DNA of 64,000 bases, taken from positions 3,766,633 to 3,830,632 of the forward strand of contig CM044962.1 of NCBI GenBank assembly GCA_024516035.1, read 5' to 3'. The stretch is from Bactericera cockerelli. Taxonomy: Eukaryota > Arthropoda > Insecta > Hemiptera > Triozidae. The position numbers were made by a program, and so were the translations under genes. The stretch's first letter is position 1; every line of letters begins with the position of its first letter. The notes under the pieces were generated by a model. That model did not search any database. It had not been told where the DNA came from and worked only from the letters and a program-made list of their open reading frames with translations. Positions 1-10,413 of this stretch are shown piece after piece.

Positions 1-125
1 CGGGGGTGTTATCCTCCATTCGCAGAAAACTCACAAACCTGCTACCCACAAACCTCGCTTGCCGATGCTTAACTTTGGTGATCCTACGAGAACCGGTGGA
101 TTCAACACGTCATCGACGCTGACAA
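1..125 (-). mobile_element. 5S-rRNA-derived SINE (family D), truncated copy
   Basis: Diverged and internally deleted relative of the complete copies at 19551-19802 and 49651-49902. It keeps the CCATTCGCAG..AAACTCACAAACCTGCTAC body and the 5S-like end (ACCGGTGGATTCAACAC followed by CATCGACGCTG). It runs off the window edge. Confidence 0.7.
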
Positions 126-264
126 TTTTATTGGTTTAACCAACACAACCTTATTAGGTTATTTGAACGAAATTTGACAGTTGAAAGCGAGATTTGGGGA
201 ATTTGAGAGGAATTTGCTCTCTGGATTCAGGCTTGATCTTAACATGAAATAACATCAAAACAAT

Positions 265-610
265 CAGTAGGTATAAACAGAAAATTGAGAAGTTGTACAA
301 AATGTAGGTAATGAATATCAGAAAATACCTGGACACCTGTTTCGAGCTTATTTGCTCTCATTAGCAGGTAATAGTTCTGAGTCCATACCATCAACTAACC
401 GCTCTATTTTAATCAGTATAAACAGAAAAGTGAGAAGTTCGATTAGATGTACATTAGTACATGAATATCAGAACATACCTGGACACCTGTTTCGAGCTTA
501 TTTGCTCTCATTAGCAGGTAATAGTTCTGAGTATCCATACTATCCATACCGTCAACTAACCTCTCTATTTTAATCAGTATAAACAGAAAATTGAGAAGTC
601 GTACTAGATG
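265..610. repeat. 150-bp tandem repeat, about 2.3 copies
   Basis: The segment starting GAATATCAGAA at 313 recurs at 463 with period 150, including the CACCTGTTTCGAGC block. A partial third unit (AAACAGAAAATTGAGAAG) lies at about 276. It sits in the intron just before the carboxypeptidase exon. A reverse-complement fragment of the same unit is near 19310-19350, so the unit is dispersed. Confidence 0.75.
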
Positions 611-630
611 TGGTTTTATTTCTGTCCTAG

Positions 631-1172
631 GCATGCAAGACTATAACTACATCCACTCCAACTGTTTCGAACTGACCTTCTATTTGAGTTGCTGCAAGTA
701 CCCCGAGGCTGCCTTGCTCCCTTTCTACTGGGACGCCAACCTGGACCCAATGCTCGCGTTCATCGAGAGTACGCGCCAAGGAGTCTATGGGTTGGTGGAG
801 ACGGGAGAAGGCCATCCAGTGAAAGACGCTGTGATACGAGTGGAAGGATTTACGAAAGAGATCAAAGCGACCGAGGACGGTGAGTACTGGCGGCTGCTCT
901 CCCCGGGCGTGTACAACGTGACAGTGAAAGCTCCCGGATGCGTCAAGACACAGGAAGTGGAGGTCAAGCCCCACGTCCAAGTCAACTTCGTTCTAAACCA
1001 AAAAGGTGTCTACGGTGAAGTGAGAGACGAGCAAGGCAACTTTGTTCCGAAAGCTGTGTTGAAAGTGAACGGATTCCCAGACGTGGAGGAGACAGAGCGG
1101 GGGGAATACTGGATACCACTGGAGCTGGGCACATATACCATTGTGGCGAAAGCCCCCACCTACAAGTCAACA
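631..1172 (+). CDS. metallocarboxypeptidase (M14, CPD/silver-like), partial exon
   Basis: The exon opens after a TTTCTGTCCTAG acceptor, in phase: two bases, then ATG CAA GAC. It encodes 180 codons before the assembly gap. The first 45 residues are the end of an M14 N/E-type catalytic domain: MQDYNY contains the active-site Tyr segment, and SNCFELT carries the catalytic Glu of the family. A transthyretin-like beta domain follows (about residues 47-118, GVYGLV...GEYWRLLSPGVYNV). A second transthyretin-like domain (about 119-180, GVYGEV...GEYWIPLELGTYTI) comes directly after it. Family members remove C-terminal Lys/Arg from peptides in the secretory pathway or at the membrane. The start and end of the gene are outside the contig. 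CPD/silver is the likeliest assignment; a CPM- or CPE-like paralogue is possible. Nothing links it to the rest of the window, because it lies on another contig. Confidence 0.85.
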
Positions 1173-1272
1173 NNNNNNNNNNNNNNNNNNNNNNNNNNNN
1201 NNNNNNNNNNNNNNNNNNNNNNNNNNNNNNNNNNNNNNNNNNNNNNNNNNNNNNNNNNNNNNNNNNNNNNNN
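1173..1272. other. assembly gap (100 N)
   Basis: Exactly 100 N, a fixed-size scaffold gap. It interrupts the carboxypeptidase exon, and no carboxypeptidase sequence is seen on the far side. Confidence 0.99.
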
Positions 1273-1299
1273 TTTGACAGTCTAAATATTATACCTATA

Positions 1300-1675
1300 C
1301 AGGGTGTCCAGGTTTTTATATAGAAAATCGTAGAATCAATTCTAGCCCACATTCCAAGACTCATATTATTATCTCAGATCAATTTTCGAAAAATGCCGTC
1401 GAACGGAGATATGAACAAAATAAAAACTTAGTTTTGAATACAAAAATACATAGGTAGAAAATGTTAGGTATTAGGTATTTTCCTTGGGAAATTCGCTCAG
1501 TAATCACAAAGACATGAGAAACATTTTCACAACTTTTCAACAAGTTCAGCTATATTTTTCAGATGAAAACTTATTATTTTTCATTTCTCTAAAAATTACC
1601 AAAGAATATTTTAGTCTTAGAATGTCTCCTAGAGTTTATTCTGAAAATTTCTACATAAATAACGTGGACACCCTG
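1300..1675. mobile_element. MITE, CAGGGTGTCC family, copy 1
   Basis: Terminal inverted repeats CAGGGTGTCC / GGACACCCTG flanked by TA on both sides, as expected for a TA-target Tc1/mariner-type element. It is 376 bp and AT-rich with no transposase. Internal blocks (ATCTCAGATCA, TGTCGTCGAACGGAGATATG-like) recur in the copies at 4995-5315 and 54032-54392. Confidence 0.85.
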
Positions 1676-2101
1676 TATATACTTATTTTGTTGAATTAGG
1701 AGATACATGTGAGCTATGTCTGTCAAGTAGAATCTACATTGCATACGTACATACATACATACACACTGTGAGAGTGACATTCCAAACATGTGCATTTTTT
1801 ATAAGGTCATTGTGCGTGCATAATTATTCATATAGGTAATAAATATGTACTTGTACAAAATTATGTATAGAAATGCATGAAATTATACAATATACACTGT
1901 ATTATTATTTTACACTTTATTAATAAGGACATATTTATTCAGATATTTAATTATGTATAAAGAAAAATTGTGGTGTATATAACTAAAAAGTTGAAAAACA
2001 CCACTTTAATATAATAGAAAAAGATAGATAGATGTATAAAGAAAATAAGGAGAAGAAAGAAAAACAGAAAAAATTGAGAAAAAATAAATAAATATAAACA
2101 T
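1676..2101. other. AT-rich non-coding stretch
   Basis: No exon, RNA gene or complete element recognised; simple AT-rich sequence with short ACAT microsatellite runs near 1745-1765. Confidence 0.5.
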
Positions 2102-2310
2102 GTCCTAACTAAAGTTCGGGGTTATTGCCTTAGGCAATCTCTTCCACCCAACCCAACATTGTATATTTGTGCGAAACATTATATGTAGGTAGGTATACAT
2201 ATAGGCATTTGGCTGGGTGACCATTCAACCTCGTGATGCTGGTCATTCCCGGCCCACTCAGGTTGGGTGAGGTTAATGGGGGTAGCAGGTTTCTGTTTTC
2301 CAGCAAATGG
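2102..2310 (-). repeat. dispersed 3' hairpin module plus family-D SINE body fragment
   Basis: 2102-2153 is the minus-strand 3' hairpin module (inner stem ATTGCC..GGCAAT, CTCTTCCACCCAACCC). It is followed at about 2223-2300 by a plus-strand fragment (CATTCCCGGCCCACTCAGG, TTGGGTGAGGTTAATG) of the body shared with the 5S-derived SINEs. Confidence 0.65.
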
Positions 2311-2313
2311 AGT

Positions 2314-2715
2314 GCACTGGTCGTCAAGTGGTTAACGCGCTAGTCTAGTAATCCAGTTAGTAATGTATGCCATGGTTGCTGTTGTTGTAGCCAGCTTGGA
2401 TCTAGCTGAGGGAGTGATGGTCTCCAGCCAACTTGAGTTGAAAAAGTTGGCTAGTTCTAAAGCACTCACAGTCAAACCTGGAAAGGGGATCCGATCCGCG
2501 AATCACGGATCTATGCTATAAAAAAGGTGGTTTTGCCGCGGAACCACTTTCGCATTACTTCAGGGCACTTTACTTTCACACCCATGCCACTCCGGAAAAG
2601 GAAAAACTCGGTCAGAATTTTCTGCTCCGGCCGGGATTCGAACTCGCAAACACCGGGTCAGTGTACTATGCTTCTAGTTACTAAAACTCGCCGTATGACC
2701 GCTACTCATGGCATA
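2314..2715. repeat. nested SINE and short-element fragments
   Basis: 2314-2360 is the head of SINE-B (CACTGGTCGTCAAGTGGTTAA). 2370-2470 belongs to family G (GTTGTTGTAGCCAGCTTGG, GTCTCCAGCCAACTT). About 2520-2715 is a further tRNA-like SINE on the minus strand: its B box reads GAGTTCGAATCCC when reverse-complemented. Confidence 0.6.
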
Positions 2716-2842
2716 GAATAGGTCCGTACGGTGTCTCGGTTATTGTAGAGTCACTGTTAGTCAAGCTGTAGGCATGGCTTGAATATGAATGTGGCCTGAT
2801 TGGTACTGAGAATTCCAACTGGATCGATCAGTATGGAATGCG

Positions 2843-4297
2843 CAACAGGAACATGTGTTTATTTGATTCAGAACGAAGTTTAAGGTATAAGAGACCACAG
2901 TACTTGTGTAAGTAGTCTCATGACCGCAGTATTTTTTTTTTTAAGATGAGTGTTTTACAAAAAAATTTTGTTGCTTTTTTGGTTTAACGTCGCTTTCAAT
3001 TACATAGTCTTACCACGTCGGGGTTTTAATAATAATGAAAACTCTGAAAGTGTTAGGTGGCATTTTCTGCCACCTAACCCTCAGAGTCTTATTATTATGT
3101 GGTCACAAACTCAAATGAATGAGATCCCTTTGAATTCGAGCAGTAAAAAAGATATCTTATTTCTGTTCATCACTTTCGTGATATCACAACTACTCAATGC
3201 GCATTCCAGCAACAGGAACATGTGTTTATTTGATTCAGAACGAAGTTTAAGGTATAAGAGACCACAGTACTTGTGTAAGTAGTCTCATGACCGCAGTATT
3301 TTTTTTTTTAAGATGAGTGTTTTACAAAAAAATTTTGTTGCTTTTTTGGTTTAACGTCGCTTTCAATTACATAGTCTTACCACGTCGGGGTTTTAATAAT
3401 AATGAAAACTCTGAAAGTGTTAGGTGGCATTTTCTGCCACCTAACCCTCAGAGTCTTATTATTATGTGGTCACAAACTCAAATGAATGAGATCCCTTTGA
3501 ATTCGAGCAGTAAAAAAGATATCTTATTTCTGTTCATCACTTTCGTGATATCACAACTACTCAATGCGCATTCCAGCAACAGGAACATGTGTTTATTTGA
3601 TTCAGAACGAAGTTTAAGGTATAAGAGACCACAGTACTTGTGTAAGTAGTCTCATGACCGCAGTATTTTTTTTTTAAGATGAGTGTTTTACAAAAAAATT
3701 TTGTTGCTTTTTTGGTTTAACGTCGCTTTCAATTACATAGTCTTACCACGTCGGGGTTTTAATAATAATAAAAACTCTGAAAGTGTTAGGTGGCATTTTC
3801 TGCCACCTAACCCTCAGAGTCTTATTATTATGTGGTCACAAACTCAAATGAATGAGATCCCTTTGAATTCGAGCAGTAAAAAAGATATCTTATTTCTGTT
3901 CATCACTTTCGTGATATCACAACTACTCAATGCGCATTCCAGCAACAGGAACATGTGTTTATTTGATTCAGAACGAAGTTTAAGGTATAAGAGACCACAG
4001 TACTTGTGTAAGTAGTCTCATGACCGCAGTATTTTTTTTTTTAAGATGAGTGTTTTACAAAAAAATTTTGTTGCTTTTTTGGTTTAACGTCGCTTTCAAT
4101 TACATAGTCTTACCACGTCGGGGTTTTAATAATAATAAAAACTCTGAAAGTGTTAGGTGGCATTTTCTGCCACCTAACCCTCAGAGTCTTATTATTATGT
4201 GGTCACAAACTCAAATGAATGAGATCCCTTTGAATTCGAGCAGTAAAAAAGATATCTTATTTCTGTTCATCACTTTCGTGATATCACAACTACTCAA
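2843..4297. repeat. 366/367-bp tandem array, 4 copies
   Basis: Four near-identical units with starts about 366-367 bp apart. Each unit contains two SINE-B 3' tails in inverted orientation that meet at a perfect hairpin (GTTAGGTGGCA, loop TTTTC, TGCCACCTAAC). A SINE-C tail (CGTGATATCACAACTACTCAA) and a poly-T tract followed by AAGATGAGTGTTTTAC, the terminus of SINE-E, are also present. The open frames of about 110 codons in each unit come only from repetition and are not genes. Few substitutions separate the copies, so the array is young. Confidence 0.9.
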
Positions 4298-4368
4298 ACT
4301 CGATTTACTAAATCTCCGCTTGAACCAGCGACCTCCAGGTTACAAGTCCGTCGCCTTATCGACCCAGC
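4264..4368 (-). mobile_element. SINE-C copy ending the tandem array
   Basis: Minus-strand tRNA-derived SINE. The reverse complement reads TAGCTGGGTCGATAAGGCGA as an A-box region, then a B-box region next to the CTGGAGGTCGC block. It ends in the CACGAAAGTGAT tail shared by family C. Confidence 0.75.
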
Positions 4369-4994
4369 TACTGCTGTTGATTATGTATGATGACGATAAA
4401 AGCATAATTAACTGTCAGCACGTAGTGATCTTAAAAATTAAATTTTAAAATAATAAATTTATAATTTTTTATGATTATCTAAAGTTATAAATAAATCCGG
4501 GCAGTATATATACAAATATACAACCTTCAATAGATGTGATAGAGTACTATGGCACATAAAATAAAGCAGTTCTTAATAAATCGACATTACTAAAGTAATA
4601 AATATATTCATGATTCTTTAGTCTCCTTAATTATGAGAAAATCATGAAAAATTGAAAAGTATATTTACCATATGAGGTTCAGTAGCAGAATGTTAAAAAA
4701 AAAAGTCGAACCCAGTACCCCCGGTATGCCAGCCTAGAGTTCTCAGCACCCATCGATCGGTTCATGAAGATTTCACACTTGGTTCGCCAGGTCCATCAAG
4801 AATTTGCTGATGCGTCTTCACTGTTGGACAATGCTTTGCGAGCCATCAGTTACCAGAACGAATTTGTAGGGCCATGTGAGAAAGAGGCAGAGAGAGAGAG
4901 AGGGTATTGATATTGATACACATATCCTGGGAATCAGTTCATACTTTTTATATATGTACCTATATGTGTGTGTTCATATATATTTTTTTATATA
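4369..4994. other. non-coding stretch, nothing recognised
   Basis: AT-rich sequence with a short GA run near 4890-4905. No exon or complete repeat could be supported. Confidence 0.5.
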
Positions 4995-5315
4995 CAAGGT
5001 GTCCAAAGTTTTTTTTTTCATATAAAATTTCAGGATCAATTCTAGAGGACATTTTAAGACTAAAATAATCTCAGATCATTTTTCTAAAAATGTCGTCGAA
5101 CAGAGATAAGAAGAAAATGATAACTCAGTTTTAAATGAAAATACAAGGTAGAAAATGTTAGGTATTTATTATTCACTTGGAAAATTTACTGCATAACAAT
5201 TATACACAAAGACTTGAGAACCATTTTCACTAAGTTCAATTTTATTTTACAGGTGAAAACTTTTTTTTCCAAGTGAATTTTTTTTCGTTTTTCGAAAAAT
5301 TACGTGGGACACCCT
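4995..5315. mobile_element. MITE, CAGGGTGTCC family, copy 2
   Basis: Slightly mutated left end CAAGGTGTCC and right end GGGACACCCTG, each flanked by TA. The interior matches copy 1 (ATTCTAGAGGACATT, CTCAGATCATTTTTC, TGTCGTCGAAC). 321 bp, no open frame. Confidence 0.85.
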
Positions 5316-5390
5316 GTATATGAGTTCATATTATTTGGAATGAAGGACAACCATCATTAATGGAACCTTCATTGTTATCATCTGATCATG

Positions 5391-5572
5391 TGCACTGGTA
5401 GTCAAGTGGTCAAGGTGCTAGTCTGGTAATCCAGGTAGCGTAGGGATCCGTTAGTTCGAATCCCAACCAATGATTGGATTTTTCCTCATTAATTTGAGTT
5501 TGGGACCACAAAAGACTCTGAAGTTTAGGTGATAGAAAATGCTTTGAGCAGTAATCACCCCTAGACGAAAAA
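5391..5572 (+). mobile_element. SINE-B copy
   Basis: tRNA-derived head TGCACTGGTAGTCAAGTGG...GTTCGAATCCC, followed by the family body (TTTTTCCTCATTAATTTGAG) and a decayed 3' hairpin tail (GATAGAAAATGCTTTGAGCA). Confidence 0.8.
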
Positions 5573-6311
5573 GGAAAAGAGGATTTTCTCAAGTTCTAGC
5601 TACACAATGAAAACTATCACAAATTTCTAGCATAATTAATATTATTGGAATGGTAAACAAACTGAAACTCTTTAGATATCTACTGTCCTAGCCCGTACAC
5701 AAAGAAAATTATCATACATTTCTGAAATAACTAATGCATAATAAATTATTATGATTAGCATGGTGAACACACTTTATCATACACGTAAATGCAATAGTAT
5801 TATTGGTAATGGTGCTCAAAGGCACTTTTATTAATGGAAAGAATCCAATATAAACATTGAACAAATTATTTTTGTTTTCTTTCTTAGAAGCTTTAGCTTA
5901 GGAAAAGTACCTTTGTATACTAGTATGTTATCCTGTTATAAAATAAATAAATAAATTTAAAAAAAGAAATTAATAACAAGAAAAAAAAAATTAACAAAAT
6001 TTTAACAAAAAGTTAAAGAATAAAGAAATAAAAAAATGTGTGTGTATGCATAAAAAAACTCTAAAGATAAGCGACTTCATAAATGCCACTTTAGTCCGGT
6101 TTATGTGGCAACACCCCCAAAACTTTTTCCCATCAGCCATGCCTGACGCCATCACTCGGTCACGGTGACTTGGGTAGGTCAAAGGTCACCTCCCCTAGAG
6201 CGGGCATGGTCACTTCTCTTGGGCACTCTGACGTAAATCATCGGCCTCTCTTTTCCGGGATGACTAAGCCTCGCCAGAGAGTGTCAACACACAATACATG
6301 ATGACAAATCA
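5573..6311. other. AT-rich non-coding stretch
   Basis: No coding or RNA feature found; A/T homopolymer-rich. Confidence 0.5.
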
Positions 6312-6420
6312 TTATACGTGTGTCCCGGCGGTAGCTCGGTGGTTGAGGCGTCGCGCGTCGGTCTGGTAATCCAGAGGTCGTGAGTTCGAAACCCAGCCGG
6401 AAATCATGACAAGTTAATAA
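6312..6420 (+). mobile_element. tRNA-like SINE head
   Basis: TCCCGGCGGTAGCTCGGTGG (A-box region) and GAGTTCGAAACCC (B box) with tRNA-like spacing. A hybrid of the A and B family heads. No CCA-compatible acceptor stem, so not a functional tRNA gene. Confidence 0.6.
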
Positions 6421-6540
6421 TAACACTCTTTTCTTCTTCTTTTTTATTTTTTTATAGTTTATTTATTTATTTTCTTTATAAAGAAACATTTATACAAAGG
6501 TACTTCTCCTAAGCTTTGAAGGGCTTCTAAGAGAGTCTTC

Positions 6541-6607
6541 TTTTCTCTTTCTCTCTCTCTCTCTCTCTTTCTCTTTCTTTCTCTTTCTCTCTTTCTCTCT
6601 TTCTCTC

Positions 6608-6677
<70 letters not shown>

Positions 6678-6690
6678 ACTCTCACAAGGT
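6541..6690. repeat. CT microsatellite
   Basis: Nearly pure (CT)n/(CTTT)n of about 150 bp, ending in CACTCTCACTCTCAC. Confidence 0.95.
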
Positions 6691-6694
6691 AACC

Positions 6695-6940
6695 ATTTTC
6701 TACCACCTAACCCATAGAGTCTTATTATTATATTATTATGTGGTCACAAACTCAAATTAATGAGGAAAAATTCATGCACTGGGATAATCACCTGTTTTTT
6801 TTAATGACAATGTTATCATTTTTGTGTTAATCACAATCGTGATATCACAAATACTCGAACTATCTTAACAAATTATTTGCTCAACTTGGGACTTGATCCA
6901 CCAACCTCCAGATCACAATTACCTATATTGTTTTTTACCG
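6695..6940 (-). mobile_element. SINE-B tail followed by SINE-C, both minus strand
   Basis: 6695-6785 is a minus-strand SINE-B middle/tail (TTCTACCACCTAACCC, GTGGTCACAAACTCAAATTA). 6798-6940 is a minus-strand SINE-C (ATCGTGATATCACAAATACT and CACCAACCTCCAGATCACAA). Confidence 0.75.
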
Positions 6941-6975
6941 CCGTTCTTTTCTGTCGAGTTTACTTTTTCCTCATG

Positions 6976-7281
6976 ACTGTGTGTGTGTGTCTGTGTGTGT
7001 GAGTGTGAGTGAGTGAGAGTGAGTGAGAAAGAGTGAGAGAGAGTGAGAGAGAGTGAGAGAGAGAGTGAGAGAGAGAGAGTGAGAGAGAGAGAGTGTTAGT
7101 GAGTGAGAGAGAGAGAGTGTTAGTGAGTGAGTGAGTGAGTGAGTGAGAGAGAGTGTTAGTGAGTGAGAGAGAGAGAGAGAGAGTGTTAGTGAGTGAGTGA
7201 GTGAGTGAGAGAGAGAGAGAGAGGAGAGAGAGAGTGAGAGAGTGAGAGAGAGTGAGAGAGAGTGAGAGAGAGAGAGAGAGT

Positions 7282-7315
<34 letters not shown>

Positions 7316-7395
7316 TGTTAGTGAGTGAGTGAGTGAGAGAGAGAGTGTGTGTGAGTATATGAGAATGTGTGTGTGTATGTATGTGTGTGTGTTTT
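6976..7395. repeat. GT/GAGT/GA compound microsatellite
   Basis: About 400 bp of (GT)n, (GAGT)n and (GA)n blocks with GTGTTAGTGAGTGAG repeated several times. Long minus-strand Ser/Leu/Thr/His frames across it come only from composition. Confidence 0.95.
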
Positions 7396-7554
7396 GTGGC
7401 CAATAAGTAACGACAAAGTGACATCTGGCTGAGACATGTAATGTTTTTTCCGCTCTGAAAAGAGCACTTGGGGAAACAATGTGTTCCAAACACGGCAGAG
7501 CGTTTAAAAGGAGATTGCCGAGTGATTGCCAAAATTTGTAAAAATAAATTTACG

Positions 7555-7900
7555 AAAAGAAATACTGGAGAGAGAGATGAACATATAGAAAGAGAGGGTA
7601 GAAAAGAGTGAAGAGAGAGAGATGAAGGGACGAGAAATGAAAAGAGACAGAGAGGGAAAGAGAGTTTGGTTTAGATGTTTAGAAGGAGAGATAGTGAGTG
7701 AGTTGTTAAGAAAGAGAAAGAAATCATAAGTGAGAGAGAGTGAGTGAGTGAGTGAGTGAGTGAGGGAGGGAGGGAGGGAGGGAGAGAGAGAGAGAGAGAC
7801 AGAGAGAGAGAGAGAGTGATTGAGAGAGAGTGAGTGAGATAGAGTGAGAAAGTGAGAGAGAGAGAGATAAAAGTAAAGTGAGAGAGAGAGAGAACTCCAT
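7555..7900. repeat. GA-rich simple repeat
   Basis: Degenerate GA/GAGT/GGGA tracts. No gene. Confidence 0.9.
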
Positions 7901-8040
7901 GGGGGTCCATCATTGTGTACAAGCATTACAAATGCACTGATGTTGGGCCAGGTGCCCACAGGGGGCTTAAACCCACCAGTGTCGTAGGTATAATTATTTA
8001 TTTTCAATTTGAAATGTCTTTTCCAAAGTTTTGGGTACAG

Positions 8041-8246
8041 ATAATAATAATATCGCCTTATTTAAACTACCCGATTAGGACTATTAAGTCCCATTATTCC
8101 AGCAGTAAGCCCAAGACGTATTATTATGTGTTAAAAATCCCAAATGGGAGGATAACTTGTCATGTCCCGGCTGGGTTTCGAACCCGTGACCTCTAGAATC
8201 TCTGAATTCACACATTGCCGCTTTTACCACTGAGCTACCGGGACAG
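8041..8246 (-). mobile_element. SINE-A copy
   Basis: Reverse complement begins GTCCCGGTAGCTCAGTGGTA (A box), has GGTTTCGAACCC-type B box, and ends in the TAATAGTCC...GCGATATTATTAT tail. Full-length tRNA-derived SINE of about 205 bp. Confidence 0.88.
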
Positions 8247-8261
8247 ACAGATGGCAATCGA

Positions 8262-8335
8262 CCGTGAAAATATCGATATATCATTATCGCCGATATTTTA
8301 AATCGCCAAAAATATCAGTATCGGCCATCTCTAGT
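8262..8335. repeat. ATCGATAT-rich remnant
   Basis: ATATCGATATATCATTATCG and ATCAGTATCGGCCATC resemble the subterminal sequence of the hAT-like element at 26600-27335. Too short for boundaries to be assigned. Confidence 0.4.
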
Positions 8336-8582
8336 TCTGGGTCGTGTCAAAGTTCCGTCTCTCCTTTGTATAGGACGTTTTTCAAACCTCGGCCGAGATG
8401 TTTCATTCTATCAGAGACAAACAGTCGAATTGTAAAACTCAACCAATCACAGCGCACTATAGTCCGACTTTAGAGACACACTGGCGCCTGGCTTATCTTA
8501 TCTTCAATCGTATTCAATAGCAAAGAAAAGCCAGACTGTTCCTTAAGTCAAAAAGCCAAACTAGAATTTAAAACATGAACTA

Positions 8583-8960
8583 CAATAATATCGTCTTATT
8601 TACATTTCTCGATTAGGACTATTTAGTCACATTATTTACCAGTAAGCCCATGTGACTTATTATTATGTGGTCAAAATTGCAAATGGAACGAAAGTGGTTT
8701 CAACCTCTGGATTCCCAGACCGACACCCTGACCCCTGAGGGCCGAATTATAAATGAGGATTAGATCTACTCGAAGTGGACATTGTCCCTTAGCTTTGGAA
8801 AACTCTGACTTGAAGGCGTTTCAGGCTTAGCTCAACTTTAATCCTGTTTCATAATGTGGCCATGAGTCTCGGCCGGGTTTCGAACCCGCGATCACTGGAT
8901 TACCAGACCGACGACCTAGTGGGACGAACGAGCGCCTTAACCACTCCGCCACTGAGTGTC
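8583..8960 (-). mobile_element. SINE-A tail fragment and a separate tRNA-like SINE head
   Basis: 8583-8700 matches the minus-strand SINE-A tail (ATATCGTCTTATTT, GACTATTTAGTC). 8868-8955 is a second minus-strand tRNA-like head (GGGTTTCGAACCCGCGA, then CGCCTTAACCACTC). Confidence 0.6.
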
Positions 8961-10413
8961 AGTGGACTTGGGGGGGGGGGGGACTCGCGGATTTTGGACG
9001 GCAGCCCGCGCGGATGTTCATTCTAATTTGATTCCCATGTTTTTTTCCATCCCGCGCCGCGCCGTGTAGAGTAGAATTACACCGGGACCAAGGGGAGAGC
9101 CCTGTCCGGGCCCAATAATTGTGCAGTTGCATGGAGTCGCCTGTGTCGCGGTTGTTGTGCCTCTGTTTCGAAAACCGGCCTTGCATTTCAATAATTGTTC
9201 TAAGGGCCAAATTATAAAACAGGATTTTTACCGTCGTGATATGACCATGCAGTCGAAAGCAACGTCTTAACCCAAAAAAATAACAGATAAGCCAGACTGT
9301 GCCTCAACTCGCGCTACAGTGTACTGTGGTTGAAACTCCGAGTTTAGGGCGTGTCTGGTTTATTTTAATTTTAATCCTGATTCATAATTTGGTCCTAAAT
9401 GTTCACGAAAAAATCGTTTTATAAATATTGATTTTTAAATAGGACGAATTTGAAATGGAATTTTAACAACGAGGTCATTCGCACCGTAGTAGCTGTTTGA
9501 TTCCGATAACTTGACGTTCTCAAAAGTTCCGCCTTCACTTCGCCAAAGTTCGTTCTATCTGGGCATCTCTTGTCTGAGTACCTCTGAACTATTCCAAACT
9601 CCAAATCGTCCCGGTATTTCGAGTCTCCGGTGCATTTCTCTCAAAGCATTCAATTAGTGAGCTGTCTCAGCAGGTCGCCAAGCGGAAAGCCATTTGAAAA
9701 ACTGCCTACTCTCCGACACAAGTGCCAGCACTCGCCACAATCGACTGCTTTATCATCCGAAGAATTCGAGTAAACAAGTAAATTTTTGTGTACTCGACGT
9801 ACATAGTTGTATTAATAAATCTGGTAATTCGACCAAATAATAAACGAACAAATAATTATTCGTAACTCTCGCAACATGTTTTATTTATAAAGCAGCCCGA
9901 AAAATTACTTCGACTATGTTTTTTCGCTGTAAGAATCTAATTTGACCGTGTTTATTTCTGAATTTTTTTAAATAAAAAATTGAAACGTTTGAAGAAGTCA
10001 GAAGAGATTCGAGTTGGATAAAACATTAGAGATAATTATATCGAATGAATTAATTAATTAATTCTTAATACGCGCCCTTGTTAAAGCTTTTGAATAACAA
10101 AGAATAAATACTAATTTGATCGAACATAAATTATTTGCATTACGAAAATATAAACAAGCAACTAATTACAAAATAATTTAAAATATATCGTGTATGATTC
10201 TTTTTTATTTTGACTACAGAAAGAGTTTTGTGTTCGCCGTCGTCTTACAAGATATTTTGTGAAATTTCGCGTACGCCTTTATCTGGTCCAAAGTGTCAGT
10301 CATGCGATAAAAGCCATGTTCCTATAGCTATCTTTTCGTAACCAATCCCTTGCGCATTTTTCTCACCACATTCTTGAATATTTTTCTAAATTCTCTGTAT
10401 AAAAAGTCCCAAT
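8961..10413. other. upstream region of the Ser/Arg-rich exon
   Basis: No recognisable coding exon. The part before 9700 is relatively GC-rich; from 9780 onward it is AT-rich. It may hold a promoter or 5' UTR for the exon at 10414, but I see no decisive core-promoter motif. In-frame TAA at 10387-10389 precedes the ATG. Confidence 0.4.

Noticed and set aside
2950..4448. Four repeated 110-132-codon open frames starting MFYKKILLLFWF
   Set aside because: Products of the 366-bp tandem array of SINE parts; identical frames in each unit reflect repetition, and the sequence is non-coding SINE tail.
6960..8007. Minus-strand Ser/Leu/Thr/His open frames
   Set aside because: Translation of GA/GT microsatellite.
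10398..10406. TATAAAAAG as TATA box for the 10414 exon
   Set aside because: Only 8 bp before the ATG, too close for transcription start plus 5' UTR.
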